Below, piece after piece: positions 1-8,995 of a stretch of DNA of 64,000 nt. Every line of letters starts with the position of its first letter. The first letter of the stretch is position 1. The stretch lies in NCBI RefSeq assembly GCF_003148475.1, contig NZ_QGGG01000006.1, positions 186,001 through 250,000 on the forward strand, read 5' to 3'. Source of the DNA: Pseudaminobacter salicylatoxidans. GTDB lineage: Bacteria; Pseudomonadota; Alphaproteobacteria; Rhizobiales; Rhizobiaceae. The notes beneath the pieces are model-generated. The model worked only from the letters and a program-made list of their open reading frames with translations, searched no databases and had not been told where the DNA came from. The position numbers and the translations under genes were made by a program.

Positions 1-211
1 TGTAGGTTTTGGAGGAAATGGAGCCCAGCGTCTGTGCCTGACCGGTGGCCATCACGATGCCCGCGATCACCAGCAGGATGACCACGGTGCGGATGAGGGT
101 GGCGAAATCGGAATTGACGTTCTCCACGCCCACCTTGGCGAAAATGGCGGTCAGCGCCGCGAATGCCGCCGACAGCACCGCCCAGAACTGCCAGGATGTG
201 AAAAGGGTCAT
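1..211 (-). CDS. EamA-family small transporter, 3'-truncated by window edge
   Basis: Only the first 70 codons are inside the window; the gene continues past the left edge. The minus-strand ATG at 209-211 opens a frame with an N-terminal hydrophobic helix (about residues 7-25), a short polar loop containing KVGVENVNSD, and a second helix (about residues 39-57). This is the pattern of the small single-domain EamA members of the drug/metabolite transporter superfamily, which are inner-membrane exporters or permeases with no known substrate here. The call rests on the loop sequence and helix layout; the rest of the protein cannot be seen. It lies in the same direction as hemW but is separated by about 110 bases. 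Confidence 0.65.
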   Translation of the reverse strand, partial: MTLFTSWQFWAVLSAAFAALTAIFAKVGVENVNSDFATLIRTVVILLVIAGIVMATGQAQTLGSISSKTY

Positions 212-320
212 GGGCTGGCTTCTCTCCGCTGCGACGTTCACTGCGGCTGTAGCATTTTGGGGAGGGGAGGGAAATCGCGGACAGGACGAAGGCGTCAGTA
301 AGGGCGCAAACCCCAACTAT

Positions 321-1475
321 TTACCGCGCCAGATCGGCCACCACCGCATCCAGCACGATCATGCCTGATGGCGTGGCGCGCAGACGCGAATTGCCCACCG
401 GCGCAACCAGTCCCTCGTCCTGCAGGATCGACACCCGCCGCGACGACAGCGAGCGGCCCGAAAGCATTTCGTAGCGGGCGAGGTCGATGCCTTCGACGAG
501 CCGAAGCCCCATCAGAAGGAACTCGTCGGCCTCTTCATCACGTGTCAGGATCTCGCCGTCGATGATGCCGTGGCCGCTGGCCTCCACCAGCCCGGCCCAT
601 GTCTCCGGTACCTTTTCCGCAATCGTCACCACGCGCCGGCCGTCCTCCACAAAACGGCCATGCGCGCCGGGCCCGACGCCGACATATTCGCCATAGCGCC
701 AGTAGGTCAGGTTGTGACGGCTTTCCGCGCCGGGCCTTGCGTGATTGGAAATCTCGTAGGCCGGCAGGCCATGCGCGGCGGTTACTTCCTGCGTGACCGC
801 ATAGAGTTCGGCCGACATGTCCATATCGGGCAGTTCGAATTTGTGCGCGGCATGGAGCGTGTGGAAGCGCGTGCCTTCCTCGATGGTGAGCTGGTAAAGC
901 GACAGATGGTCCGCTGCGTGGCCGATTGCCCGCTTGAGTTCGGCCGCCCAGGCATCGGGTGTCTGGCCGGGACGCGCATAGATGAGATCGAACGACAGGC
1001 GCGGGAAGGTTTCGCGCGCGAGTTCGATGGCGTGCAGCGCTTCCTCGACATTGTGCAGCCGGCCGAGAAAGCGCAGGTCGGCATCGTTCAGCGCCTGCAC
1101 GCCGAGCGACACGCGGTTGACGCCGGCGGCGCGATAGCCGCGGAAACGCTCTGCCTCGACGGAGGAGGGGTTGGCTTCCAGCGTGACCTCGATGCAGTCC
1201 GGCACGGTCCAGTTCTTCGCCACCGCTTCCAGCACCGCGCCGACCGTCTCGGGCTTCATCAGCGAGGGTGTGCCGCCGCCGAGGAAGATGCTGGTCACCT
1301 CGCGCGGGCCGGTGCGCTGGCGCATGGTCGCCAGTTCGGTCGCAAATGCCCGGGCAAAACGGTCCTGGTCCACCGGCTGGTGGCGGACATGGCTGTTGAA
1401 GTCGCAATACGGGCATTTGGCCGCGCAGAAGGGCCAATGGATATAGATGCCGAAGCCCGGTTCCTTGCCCGTCAA
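321..1475 (-). CDS. hemW: HemW, radical SAM heme chaperone
   Basis: Radical SAM protein of the HemN/HemW family, formerly annotated as oxygen-independent coproporphyrinogen oxidase; HemW members bind heme and hand it to target proteins. The [4Fe-4S]/SAM motif CxxxCxxC is visible at residues 17-24 (CAAKCPYC) right after the family opening IYIHWPF, and the GGGTPS glycine motif follows. I chose the TTG at 1473-1475 because AAGGA sits seven bases upstream and the protein then begins just before the conserved IYIHWPF block, giving 384 residues, the usual HemW length without the longer HemN N-terminus. An open extension upstream would run into rdgB. It lies 10 bases after rdgB in the same direction, so they are probably cotranscribed. 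Confidence 0.9.
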   Translation of the reverse strand: MTGKEPGFGIYIHWPFCAAKCPYCDFNSHVRHQPVDQDRFARAFATELATMRQRTGPREVTSIFLGGGTPSLMKPETVGAVLEAVAKNWTVPDCIEVTLEANPSSVEAERFRGYRAAGVNRVSLGVQALNDADLRFLGRLHNVEEALHAIELARETFPRLSFDLIYARPGQTPDAWAAELKRAIGHAADHLSLYQLTIEEGTRFHTLHAAHKFELPDMDMSAELYAVTQEVTAAHGLPAYEISNHARPGAESRHNLTYWRYGEYVGVGPGAHGRFVEDGRRVVTIAEKVPETWAGLVEASGHGIIDGEILTRDEEADEFLLMGLRLVEGIDLARYEMLSGRSLSSRRVSILQDEGLVAPVGNSRLRATPSGMIVLDAVVADLAR

Positions 1476-1485
1476 GATAATATCC

Positions 1486-2133
1486 TTACGCCGCGCCAAG
1501 CATGGCGCGGGCGAATTTCTGGAAGGCGCGGGCACGGTGCGACAGCGCCGTTTCCTGCCCCGGCTTCCAGCCATGCTTTTCCTCAGCCGTCATCTCGCCG
1601 AAGGTCTTGTCAAAGCCTTCCGGGAGGAAGACAGGGTCGTAGCCGAAGCCCTTTTCGCCGCGCGGCGGCCAGACGAGATGCCCATCGGCTTCGCCGCGGA
1701 AATATTCGGTGTGACCGTCCGGCCAGGCCACGCAGATGACGGCCACAAAACGGCCGGTGCGCTGGTCGCGAGAAACCGCACCGGCATCATTCATGGCATC
1801 TTCGGTGCGCTGCATGGCCATGCCGAAATCGCGGCTGCCATCCGGCTTCTCGGCCCAGTTGGCGGTATAGACGCCGGGTTGCCCGTCGAGCGCGTCCACG
1901 CACAGACCCGAATCGTCCGACAGCGCCGGCAGGCCGGTTGCGGTGGCGGCGGCAAGGGCCTTGATGGCCGCGTTTTCCTCAAACGTGGTGCCGGTTTCGT
2001 CGGGTTCGGGAAGGCCGAATTCCTTGGCCGATTTCGCCTTGAAGCCGAAAGGAGCCATCAGGTCGGCGAATTCGCGCAGCTTGCCTTCATTGTGGCTGGC
2101 AACGACGATTTCGCGGTCGGTCAGAATGCGCAT
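1486..2133 (-). CDS. rdgB: RdgB, dITP/XTP pyrophosphatase
   Basis: Cytosolic Ham1/RdgB family nucleotide-sanitising enzyme that hydrolyses non-canonical purine triphosphates (dITP, XTP) to monophosphates and pyrophosphate, keeping them out of DNA and RNA. The 215-residue length fits the family. Visible motifs are the substrate-binding SHNxGK near residue 13, SDDSGL in the middle, the PGVYTANWA block, FGYDPVF and the C-terminal SHRARAFQ. The start codon abuts the stop of the upstream VOC gene with no gap, suggesting translational coupling in a hemW-rdgB-VOC-rph run. Confidence 0.93.
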   Translation of the reverse strand: MRILTDREIVVASHNEGKLREFADLMAPFGFKAKSAKEFGLPEPDETGTTFEENAAIKALAAATATGLPALSDDSGLCVDALDGQPGVYTANWAEKPDGSRDFGMAMQRTEDAMNDAGAVSRDQRTGRFVAVICVAWPDGHTEYFRGEADGHLVWPPRGEKGFGYDPVFLPEGFDKTFGEMTAEEKHGWKPGQETALSHRARAFQKFARAMLGAA

Positions 2134-2544
2134 TCATATACCCCAGATACGTGGTTCGGCGATCTCCAGCGAGTTGCCTGACGGATCGCGGAAATAGATC
2201 GAGCGGCCGCCATTCGGCCATTCGAAATCGGCTTCGATGGCAACGCCTTGTGCCCCCAGATACGCTTTCCAGCGCGCGATTTCATCGGCCGTTCCGGAAA
2301 AGCAGAGATGTCCTTCACCCACCGTGCCATGCGGTGGCACCGGCAGCTTTGCGCCGGGCGCAGGCGGCTGTCGGGTGGCTTCGGCGTTGAACAGCAACAG
2401 CACACCCCGTCCGCAGCGGAAGAAGACATGCCGCCCCGGCACCTTGGCGATGCGCTCCAGCCCCATCACCCCGCCGTAGAACTTTTCAGCAGCGTCGAGG
2501 TCGGTGACGTAGAGGGCACTTTCGAGGATGCCGGAAGGGGTCAT
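2134..2544 (-). CDS. VOC (glyoxalase/bleomycin-resistance fold) family protein
   Basis: 136-residue single protein made of two beta-alpha-beta-beta-beta modules typical of the vicinal oxygen chelate superfamily. The opening ALYVTDLDAAEKFYGGVMGL and the closing IYFRDPSGNSLEI are signature VOC segments; the H in GHLCF and the E near the C-terminus (NSLEI) are likely metal ligands. Substrate is unknown; members include glyoxalases, dioxygenases and antibiotic-binding proteins. It is inserted between rdgB and rph with essentially no spacing to rdgB and 8 bases to rph, so it is likely expressed with them. Confidence 0.85.
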   Translation of the reverse strand: MTPSGILESALYVTDLDAAEKFYGGVMGLERIAKVPGRHVFFRCGRGVLLLFNAEATRQPPAPGAKLPVPPHGTVGEGHLCFSGTADEIARWKAYLGAQGVAIEADFEWPNGGRSIYFRDPSGNSLEIAEPRIWGI

Positions 2545-2552
2545 TCGATGTC

Positions 2553-3269
2553 TCAGCCCACCGCCATCTGCTGCAGGCTCACCAGCCGCGAAATGCCCTT
2601 CTTGGCCAGGCCCATCAGTGCCGAAAATTCTTCTTCCGAGAAGGGCGCACCCTCGGCCGTGCCCTGAATCTCGACGATGCCGCTCCTGCCGGTCATGACG
2701 AAATTGGCGTCGGTGCCAGCGGCGGAGTCTTCCAGATAGTCGAGGTCGAGCACCGGCTGGCCGTCACAAATGCCGCAGGAAATCGCCGCGACATGGTCCT
2801 TCAATACCTTGGAGACGGAAACCATCTGCCGGGCTTCCATCCAGCGCAGGCAGTCGTGCAGCGCCACCCAGCCGCCGGTGATTGCCGCCGTGCGCGTGCC
2901 GCCATCGGCCTGCAGCACGTCGCAGTCCACCGTGATCTGCATTTCGCCCAGCGCCTGCAGGTCCACCACGGCGCGCAGCGAGCGGCCGATAAGGCGCTGG
3001 ATTTCCAGCGTGCGGCCGCCCTGCTTGCCGGTTGCGGCCTCGCGGCGCATGCGGTCGCCGGTGGCGCGCGGCAGCATGCCGTATTCGGCCGTCACCCAGC
3101 CCTTGCCGGTGTTGCGCATCCAGCCGGGAACCTTTTCCTCGAGGCTCGCCGTGCACAGAACATGCGTGTCGCCGAACTTGACGAGGCAGGAGCCTTCCGC
3201 ATGTTTGGAGACGTTGCGCTCGAAGGTGACAGGGCGCATTTCGTCGGCTTGGCGTTTGGAAGGGCGCAT
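2553..3269 (-). CDS. rph: Ribonuclease PH
   Basis: Phosphorolytic 3'-5' exoribonuclease that trims the 3' ends of tRNA precursors and other RNAs using inorganic phosphate. The protein starts MRPSKRQ at the ATG at 3267-3269 and is 238 residues, the standard RNase PH length; an open upstream extension of 23 codons (from 3338) lacks family similarity and was not used. Recognisable blocks are [30 protein letters not shown], the [16 protein letters not shown] segment with phosphate-contacting arginines, and [16 protein letters not shown]. It is divergent from hrcA, with 149 bases between the two starts, an arrangement common in Rhizobiales. Confidence 0.94.
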   Translation of the reverse strand: MRPSKRQADEMRPVTFERNVSKHAEGSCLVKFGDTHVLCTASLEEKVPGWMRNTGKGWVTAEYGMLPRATGDRMRREAATGKQGGRTLEIQRLIGRSLRAVVDLQALGEMQITVDCDVLQADGGTRTAAITGGWVALHDCLRWMEARQMVSVSKVLKDHVAAISCGICDGQPVLDLDYLEDSAAGTDANFVMTGRSGIVEIQGTAEGAPFSEEEFSALMGLAKKGISRLVSLQQMAVG

Positions 3270-3418
3270 GCGGTTCTTTCCGTGGGAAGATTGAAGTTGT
3301 TCGAGGCGGCTTGTAGCCCCATGCAGGGTCCGGCGCAAAGGAAAAGCGGAGCGCGTACCGCGCTTGTGTTGGCGGCACCGGAATCTCTATATCTTGATTC
3401 CAGAGGTTTGGTGAAACG

Positions 3419-4489
3419 ATGACGAAGCCTGTGATCGATCCGATATTGCAATCCCTCGACATGCGCTCGCGCGAGATTTTCCGCCGCATCGTCGATTCCT
3501 ATCTGCGCGACGGCGAGCCCGTGGGGTCGCGCAACCTGGCGCGGATGCTGCCGGCCACGCTTTCGCCGGCCACCGTGCGCAACGTGATGAGCGATCTGGA
3601 ACAGCTCGGCCTCATCTATGCGCCGCACATTTCCGCCGGCCGCCTGCCCACCCAGCAGGGGCTGCGCTTTTTCGTGGACGCCTTCATGGAAATCGGCGAT
3701 CTCGCCGAGGACGAGCGTCGCACCATCGAAACGCAGCTCAAGGCGACGGGCAGCGGCGCCACGCTGGAGCAGATGCTGACCGATGCCAGCCAGATGCTGT
3801 CGGGCCTGTCGCGCGGCGCCGGCCTGGTGCTGGCGACCAAGAACGAGGTGCCGCTCAAGCATATCGAGTTCATCCAGCTCGATCCCGGCCGGGCGCTCGC
3901 CATCATGGTTTCGCAGAACGGCGATGTGGAGAACCGGGTCGTGGAACTTCCCGCCGGCGTCACCGCCTCGCAGCTCATCGAAGCCTCGAACTATCTGACC
4001 GCCCATGTGCGCGGGCGCACGCTGGCCGAGGCCAAGGTCGAGGTTGCCCGCCGCAGGCAGGAAACGCAAAGCGCGCTCGACACGCTTTCGCAAGAGCTGG
4101 TGGAGCGCGGGCTTGCGGTCTGGGCGGGCTCCGAGGCCGGCCTGCCGGCGCGTCTCATCGTGCGCGGGCGTGCAAACCTGCTCGAAAATCTCACCGCGCA
4201 AGCCGACATCGAGCTGCTCAAGCACCTGTTCGAGGATCTGGAAACGCAGGAAAGCATGGTGCAGCTTCTCGATCTGGCCGAGGCGGGATCGGGCGTGCGC
4301 ATCTTCATCGGCTCGGAAAACAAGCTGTTTTCGCTCTCCGGGTCTTCGCTGGTGGTGGCGCCATACCGCGATAAGGATGCCCGCGTCATCGGCGCGCTCG
4401 GCGTGATCGGGCCGACGCGGCTCAACTATGCCCGCATCGTGCCGATGGTGGACTATACCGCCCAGCTTATCTCCCGCCTGTTGACCTGA
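3419..4489 (+). CDS. hrcA: HrcA heat-shock transcriptional repressor
   Basis: Repressor of class I heat-shock genes; in other bacteria it binds the CIRCE inverted repeat and needs GroEL for folding. 356 residues, normal for alphaproteobacteria. The winged-helix N-terminus contains GEPVGSRNLARM and SPATVRNVMSDLEQLGLIYAPHISAGRLPT, followed by a GAF-like central domain and a C-terminal block ending in the usual RLNYARIVPMVDYTA. In most Rhizobiales grpE follows; here the next gene is a DUF2189 membrane protein and neither grpE nor dnaK/J is present in the window. I found no CIRCE sequence in the intergenic region upstream. Confidence 0.94.
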   Translation: MTKPVIDPILQSLDMRSREIFRRIVDSYLRDGEPVGSRNLARMLPATLSPATVRNVMSDLEQLGLIYAPHISAGRLPTQQGLRFFVDAFMEIGDLAEDERRTIETQLKATGSGATLEQMLTDASQMLSGLSRGAGLVLATKNEVPLKHIEFIQLDPGRALAIMVSQNGDVENRVVELPAGVTASQLIEASNYLTAHVRGRTLAEAKVEVARRRQETQSALDTLSQELVERGLAVWAGSEAGLPARLIVRGRANLLENLTAQADIELLKHLFEDLETQESMVQLLDLAEAGSGVRIFIGSENKLFSLSGSSLVVAPYRDKDARVIGALGVIGPTRLNYARIVPMVDYTAQLISRLLT

Positions 4490-4650
4490 AACCGCGTGCA
4501 CCGTGGAACCCGGCGCACTCATGAACCGTTCGTGAACGGACAAGCGGGATACGGCACGTTATCATCCGTGCCGTGCGGGTCACGGTTTCGTCGTGACGGC
4601 TGGTGCGTCAGGGCGTTTCGGTGACCGTTTCCAACTGCGGAGGAACGGTA

Positions 4651-5493
4651 ATGGCAAGTTTTCATGTCATGGCAGGCGCCGCCGGGAGGTACAACCAGGT
4701 CGCGGTGCGCAAGATTGGCTTTTCGGATGTTATCGCGGCGTTGCGAGAAGGCGCCCGGGATTTTTGGGAAAAGCCCTCGCATTATTTCTTCCTGTGCCTG
4801 ATCTATCCTATTGTCGGCGTTGTGCTGGCGACGTGGACCTCGGGCAACAATGCGTTACCGTTGCTGTTTCCGCTGATGTCCGGCTTTGCGCTGCTGGGCC
4901 CCATCGCGGCGCTGGGTCTCTATGAAATCAGCCGTCGCCGCGAGGTCGGCATGGATGCGTCCTGGCGGCGTGCTTTCGAGGTGCGCCGTTCACCGGCAAT
5001 GCCGTCCATTGTCGTCCTCGGCATCTGGCTTTTCGCGCTGTTCATCGCCTGGCTTTTGTGCGCTAAGGCGCTTTATGTGTCGTTGTTCGGGCCTGACGCA
5101 CCGGCTTCGATGAGCGTCTTCTTCAACGATGTTTTCAACACCGACCAGGGCATGAAACTGATGCTCTGGGGCAACCTGATCGGACTGGCCTTCGCCATCG
5201 TCGCGCTGGCAACCACCGTCGTTGCCTTCCCGCTTCTGCTCGACCGCGACGTCGGCGTGGTGGCGGCAATAGAAGCTTCGGCGCGCACGCTGATGACGAA
5301 CCCCTTGCAGATATTGTTCTGGGGGCTCATCGTGGCTGTGCTGCTGGTTCTCGGCTCGATCCCGATCTTTGCGGGCCTTGCCGTGGTGGTGCCGATTCTC
5401 GGCCATGCGACATGGCATCTGTATCGCAAGGTGGTGGAGCCGGACGCCAGCTTGAGCGCGCAGACGGTTCAGAGCTATTCACCGGCCCGATGA
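4651..5493 (+). CDS. DUF2189-family integral membrane protein
   Basis: 280-residue multi-pass membrane protein. The ATG at 4651 follows a GGAGGAA ribosome site by six bases; the open frame extends further upstream without such a signal. After a short cytosolic segment that includes VRKIGFSDVIAALREGARDF, there are about six hydrophobic helices, and the motif SGFALLGPIAALGLYEISRRRE is the conserved centre of the DUF2189 family. Function is unknown; the family is widespread in alphaproteobacteria. It follows hrcA by 161 bases with no shared operon evidence. Confidence 0.83.
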   Translation: MASFHVMAGAAGRYNQVAVRKIGFSDVIAALREGARDFWEKPSHYFFLCLIYPIVGVVLATWTSGNNALPLLFPLMSGFALLGPIAALGLYEISRRREVGMDASWRRAFEVRRSPAMPSIVVLGIWLFALFIAWLLCAKALYVSLFGPDAPASMSVFFNDVFNTDQGMKLMLWGNLIGLAFAIVALATTVVAFPLLLDRDVGVVAAIEASARTLMTNPLQILFWGLIVAVLLVLGSIPIFAGLAVVVPILGHATWHLYRKVVEPDASLSAQTVQSYSPAR

Positions 5494-5538
5494 GCGGCTG
5501 CAAAGTCTGAGCCAACGTCAAATCGAGGAGGACGATCG

Positions 5539-5763
5539 ATGGCACTGGAACAGTTGAAGGCGCAGATCGACCTCCTCATGCAGCAGATGGTGGACCAGCC
5601 GGAGGACGCGCACGAAATCCAGGAGCTCCTGCGAGAGAAGCTGAATGGTCTGCGCGCCATGGGCATGCCGCTGCCAGCCGATCTGGTCGATCTCGAGAGG
5701 AAGCTCGATTCCGGTTTTGGCAGAACGGCGAAATCCGCTAAGGGTCAGGCTTCGACCGAATAG
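5539..5763 (+). CDS. Small coiled-coil hypothetical protein
   Basis: 74-residue acidic, helix-rich protein with no signal peptide. A GAGGAGG ribosome site lies just before the ATG. Heptad-like leucines in the first 45 residues (LEQLKAQIDLLMQQM, then IQELLREKLNGL) suggest a short coiled coil, followed by a turn (GMPLPADL) and a second short helix. It resembles small conserved proteins of unknown function found next to DUF2189 genes in Rhizobiales, but I do not recognise a named family. It follows the DUF2189 gene by 45 bases on the same strand. Confidence 0.7.
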   Translation: MALEQLKAQIDLLMQQMVDQPEDAHEIQELLREKLNGLRAMGMPLPADLVDLERKLDSGFGRTAKSAKGQASTE

Positions 5764-5809
5764 GAAGTGCCGAACCGACAAGCGGCGCCGATTTGCCGGA
5801 CCGGCATTG

Positions 5810-6403
5810 TCAGCCACGCGACCCTTGCAGTTGCATGTTGAAATTCACCAGATTGGAATAGATCGGCGTGCCGGCATCCATGCCATAGAGCGAACGCAGC
5901 ACCTGCCCCTGCACGTGGAAGTTGATGTTGCGGGCATTGCGGCGCTCGACGGTGGCGTTGAACACGGCCTTGTGGGTCCTGCCGCGCGCTGTGAGATTGC
6001 CTTCGATACGGGCACTGTCGGGTCCGGTTCGCGTCACGCTGGTGGAACGGAACACAATTTCCGGATAATTGGCCACGTCGAAGATCGCGTCCGAACGCAG
6101 AAACGTTTCGACGCGTGTCTCGCCCGTTCTCACACTGGCAGGCAGCAGGGTGAAGTTGACATTGGATTTGCCGATATTGCGCCCGTCGATGCGGAAGGTG
6201 CCGCGAAATTTGCCGAAATCGCCCTTGATGCCACCGCCGGCGACCTGGCCGACGCTGAAGCTGATATGCGAGGAGGGGTCGATGCGGTACTTGCCGGCGG
6301 CATCCGCGAGTTCATCGGCATGTGCGACGCCGGCCAGGATAAGAAACGCCAATGCCAATCCGGCGCCGGTCATTGAGGTCGATGCGGTGGTTTGGTCGGG
6401 CAT
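5810..6403 (-). CDS. YceI-family periplasmic lipid-binding protein
   Basis: Secreted lipocalin-like beta-barrel that in characterised members binds isoprenoid quinone-like lipids in the periplasm. A signal peptide is visible with a likely cut after AHA at residue 29. The mature part shows the YceI pattern: YRIDPSSHISFSVGQ at its start, FGKFRGTFRID, the FLRSDAIFDVANYPEIVFRS block, and GNLTARGRTHKAVFNATV. The ATG at 6403 has AGGAGG five bases before it, which overrides a possible downstream ATG at 6373. It overlaps the end of the cytochrome b561 gene by 34 bases, so the two are translated from one message; b561-YceI pairs are common. Confidence 0.92.
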   Translation of the reverse strand: MPDQTTASTSMTGAGLALAFLILAGVAHADELADAAGKYRIDPSSHISFSVGQVAGGGIKGDFGKFRGTFRIDGRNIGKSNVNFTLLPASVRTGETRVETFLRSDAIFDVANYPEIVFRSTSVTRTGPDSARIEGNLTARGRTHKAVFNATVERRNARNINFHVQGQVLRSLYGMDAGTPIYSNLVNFNMQLQGSRG

Positions 6404-7008
6404 GCTTGCCTCCTGTCAGGTTTCCGCAGATTGGTTGTTTCCTCGTCAGCCTCATTTCCTCGCGGGGGCCACATACGTTTCAATATGCCGTCGCGCAGCC
6501 AGAATTCATGCCTCAGTGCCGCCAGCATATGGCCGGTGGCGATGGCTGCCGTGGCATAGGCGAGCCATTGGTGGATCACACGCCAGAATTCCTCCGTCGC
6601 TTCCGACCGGCTCATGGGCAGGTCGGGAATGACGACCACGTTGAAGGCGAAGCTCGGCACGCCGAGCGTGGAGGTGGAAACCAGCGCCCAGCCTGTCAGC
6701 GGCAACACAAGCATCAGCAGATAGAGCGAACCCTGAACGGACTTCGCGGCCATCCATTCGCCATGCCCGAGGGCTGGCGGGCGGCGCGGCCACCGGTTCG
6801 TCGCGGCCCAGAGCAGTCTGAGCGCGGCCAGGGCGAGAATGAGGAAGCCGAACGATTTGTGCCACTGGATCAGCGTGAATTGCAGCGCCATGCTGGCCAC
6901 CCAGCGCGGCGCCAGGCCCAGCAGCATCTGGCCAACGAACAGGGCTGCGATCGTCCAGTGGATCAGGATCGCCACCAACCCGTAGGAACTGCTTCCGTTA
7001 CGCAGCAT
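6370..7008 (-). CDS. Cytochrome b561 family membrane protein
   Basis: Inner-membrane diheme b-type cytochrome that passes electrons between the quinone pool and periplasmic partners. Four helices carry candidate heme histidines: HWTIAALF in helix 1, QWHKSFG before helix 2, HQWLAYA in helix 3 and GHMLAALRHEF near the end. I placed the start at the ATG at 7008 because the family begins close to the helix-1 histidine; an in-frame ATG at 7071 would add 21 residues without family support, and neither has a strong ribosome site. It is cotranscribed and overlaps with the YceI gene, consistent with a shared quinone-linked task. Confidence 0.88.
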   Translation of the reverse strand: MLRNGSSSYGLVAILIHWTIAALFVGQMLLGLAPRWVASMALQFTLIQWHKSFGFLILALAALRLLWAATNRWPRRPPALGHGEWMAAKSVQGSLYLLMLVLPLTGWALVSTSTLGVPSFAFNVVVIPDLPMSRSEATEEFWRVIHQWLAYATAAIATGHMLAALRHEFWLRDGILKRMWPPRGNEADEETTNLRKPDRRQACPTKPPHRPQ

Positions 7009-7102
7009 CTCCGGCTGCCTTGAAGTTTGAATCAGCGACGTTTTCGCCCGCGCGCGATCCGAAAGGCCCATTGCAAAGGCGATCGCGCGTGCGATTATAG
7101 CA

Positions 7103-7115
7103 TCAGATTATCTGA
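7103..7115. promoter_or_regulatory. Short inverted repeat in b561/lysE intergenic region
   Basis: TCAGAT and ATCTGA flank a single T, a 13-base dyad 24 bases before the LysE-family start and about 95 bases before the b561 start. Its place between divergent genes makes it a possible operator. The arms are short, so chance cannot be excluded. Confidence 0.3.
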
Positions 7116-7138
7116 CATTCGATTGCGAGCCTCGTTTC

Positions 7139-7753
7139 ATGACCTTCGCCGGATTTCTTGCCTATGGCGGTGCTCTTGCCGTCGCCGCCGCCATTCCGGG
7201 GCCGGGGCTCACTGCGCTGATCGCACGGGCGCTGGGGTCCGGTTTCCGGTCGTCGCTTGCCATGTCGCTCGGCCTCATTGTCGGCGACCTGACCTATCTG
7301 ACGGCGGCGGTGCTCGGCCTTGCTTTGGTGGCGCAGACCTTCGGGGAAGTCTTCCTGGTCATCAAATGGCTCGGCGTGGCCTATCTCGCCTATCTTGCCT
7401 GGACGTTCTGGAGAAGTGGCATCACGCCGGAGAATATCGAGGCGCGCAAGGGCAAGGGCGGGCTCTTCACCGCTTTCCTGTCGGGGCTCACCGTCACGCT
7501 CGGCAATCCCAAGACCATGGTCTTCTATCTGGCGCTGACGCCGACTCTCGTCGATCTGCGCACCCTGACGGTTGCCGACTACGCAATGCTGGTGAGCGTC
7601 ACAATCGCGGTGTTGCTTGTCGTCCTCGTGCCCTATCTGGCGCTAGCCGCGCGGGCGCGCTGGCTGCTTAAAACCCCGCGCGCGCTGAAGGCCCTGAACC
7701 GCACTGCTGCTGCCTTCATGGCGGGTGCGGCGGCAGCCATCGCCGCACGCTGA
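7139..7753 (+). CDS. LysE/RhtB-family amino acid exporter
   Basis: 204-residue inner-membrane exporter of the LysE superfamily, which exports amino acids such as threonine, homoserine or leucine. The conserved AAIPGPG motif lies at residues 17-24, and [12 protein letters not shown] marks the central re-entrant region; about six hydrophobic helices are present. The substrate cannot be told from sequence. It is divergent from the b561-YceI operon and is followed by cysK, whose product makes cysteine, but a functional link with cysteine export is only a guess. Confidence 0.9.
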   Translation: MTFAGFLAYGGALAVAAAIPGPGLTALIARALGSGFRSSLAMSLGLIVGDLTYLTAAVLGLALVAQTFGEVFLVIKWLGVAYLAYLAWTFWRSGITPENIEARKGKGGLFTAFLSGLTVTLGNPKTMVFYLALTPTLVDLRTLTVADYAMLVSVTIAVLLVVLVPYLALAARARWLLKTPRALKALNRTAAAFMAGAAAAIAAR

Positions 7754-7904
7754 TATATCGAATTGTGGTATTTTGTTCCAAAATTATGCATGGAATGAGG
7801 ACAAATTTCTGAATTCTCACGGGTTTGTGCATATCCTCCGCTCGGATTTTTCTGCTGGCGCCCTATCCTTGGGCAAAGTCCTCCCAGGCTATCGGAGCAG
7901 CATC

Positions 7905-8885
7905 ATGAACAAGCCCGTCATCAACACGCGCGTACCCGGCCGTGGTCGCGTGTTCAACTCGATCACCGAGACAATCGGCGACACGCCGCTGGTGCGGCTG
8001 GACAAGTTCGCGAAAGAGAATGGCATCGTCGCCAATCTCATCGCCAAGCTCGAATTCTTCAATCCGATTGCGAGCGTCAAGGATCGCATCGGCGTCGCCA
8101 TGGTCGAGGCGCTGGAAGCGGAGGGCAGGATCAGGCCCGGCAAGACGACATTGATCGAGCCGACCTCCGGCAACACCGGCATCGCGCTTGCCTTCACCGC
8201 CGCCGCCAAGGGATATCGGCTCATCCTCACCATGCCCGAAACCATGTCGGTCGAGCGCCGCAAGATGCTGGCGCTGCTTGGCGCCGAACTGGTGCTGACG
8301 GAGGGCGCCAAGGGCATGAAGGGGGCCATCGCCAAGGCGGACGAACTGGCCGCCAGCATTCCCGATGCCGTCATTCCCCATCAGTTCGAGAACGAGGCCA
8401 ATCCGGAAATCCATCGCCGCACGACGGCCGAGGAAATCTGGAACGACACTCACGGCCAGATCGATATCTTCGTCGCCGGCATTGGCACCGGCGGCACCAT
8501 CACCGGCGTCGGCCAGGTTCTGAAGCAGCGCAAGCCCGATCTGAAGGTCGTTGCGGTGGAACCTGAGGCCTCGCCGGTGCTTTCCGGCGGCCAGCCGGGT
8601 CCACACAAGATACAGGGCATCGGTGCCGGTTTTGCGCCGCAGGTGCTCGATACATCGGTCTATGACGAAGTGGTGCGTGTCACCAATGAGGAGGCCATCG
8701 CAGCCGCCAGGCTGGTGGCGAGGCTGGAAGGCGTGCCGGTGGGTATTTCGGCGGGCGCCGCACTGCAGGCAGCCAGCGTCGTGGGGTCTCGGCAGGAAAA
8801 CGCCGGCAAGAACCTTGTCGTCGTCATTCCCGACTTTGCCGAGCGCTATCTGTCGACTGCGCTGTTCGAGGGCATCGCAGGTTAG
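7905..8885 (+). CDS. cysK: Cysteine synthase A (O-acetylserine sulfhydrylase)
   Basis: PLP enzyme that makes L-cysteine from O-acetylserine and sulfide in the cytosol. The 326-residue protein starts MNKPVINT at the ATG at 7905; the frame is open farther upstream but without family match. Visible motifs are GDTPLVRL, the PLP lysine in [11 protein letters not shown], the substrate loop [10 protein letters not shown], the phosphate-binding GTGGTITG, and the C-terminal [10 protein letters not shown]. It ends 110 bases before a GST gene and is preceded by a 151-base AT-richer leader that probably holds its promoter. Confidence 0.93.
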   Translation: MNKPVINTRVPGRGRVFNSITETIGDTPLVRLDKFAKENGIVANLIAKLEFFNPIASVKDRIGVAMVEALEAEGRIRPGKTTLIEPTSGNTGIALAFTAAAKGYRLILTMPETMSVERRKMLALLGAELVLTEGAKGMKGAIAKADELAASIPDAVIPHQFENEANPEIHRRTTAEEIWNDTHGQIDIFVAGIGTGGTITGVGQVLKQRKPDLKVVAVEPEASPVLSGGQPGPHKIQGIGAGFAPQVLDTSVYDEVVRVTNEEAIAAARLVARLEGVPVGISAGAALQAASVVGSRQENAGKNLVVVIPDFAERYLSTALFEGIAG

Positions 8886-8995
8886 GGGGCTGGGCCGCTG
8901 AAAAAAACGGTGTGCCTTGATGCCGCCCGGTTGAGCCGCGGTAGATTTGAGTTCAGTTTCCGCTGACCGGCATTGGCCGGTTGGCGGAGGATTTC

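Noticed and set aside
3380-3401. GGAATC/GATTCC inverted repeat before hrcA as an operator
   Set aside because: Six-base arms around ten AT-rich bases; the half sites are simply two GANTC (CcrM methylation) sequences and do not match CIRCE.
8981-8995. Longer GST start at 8981
   Set aside because: It would need a non-ATG start and overlap the GGAGG ribosome site used by the ATG at 8996.
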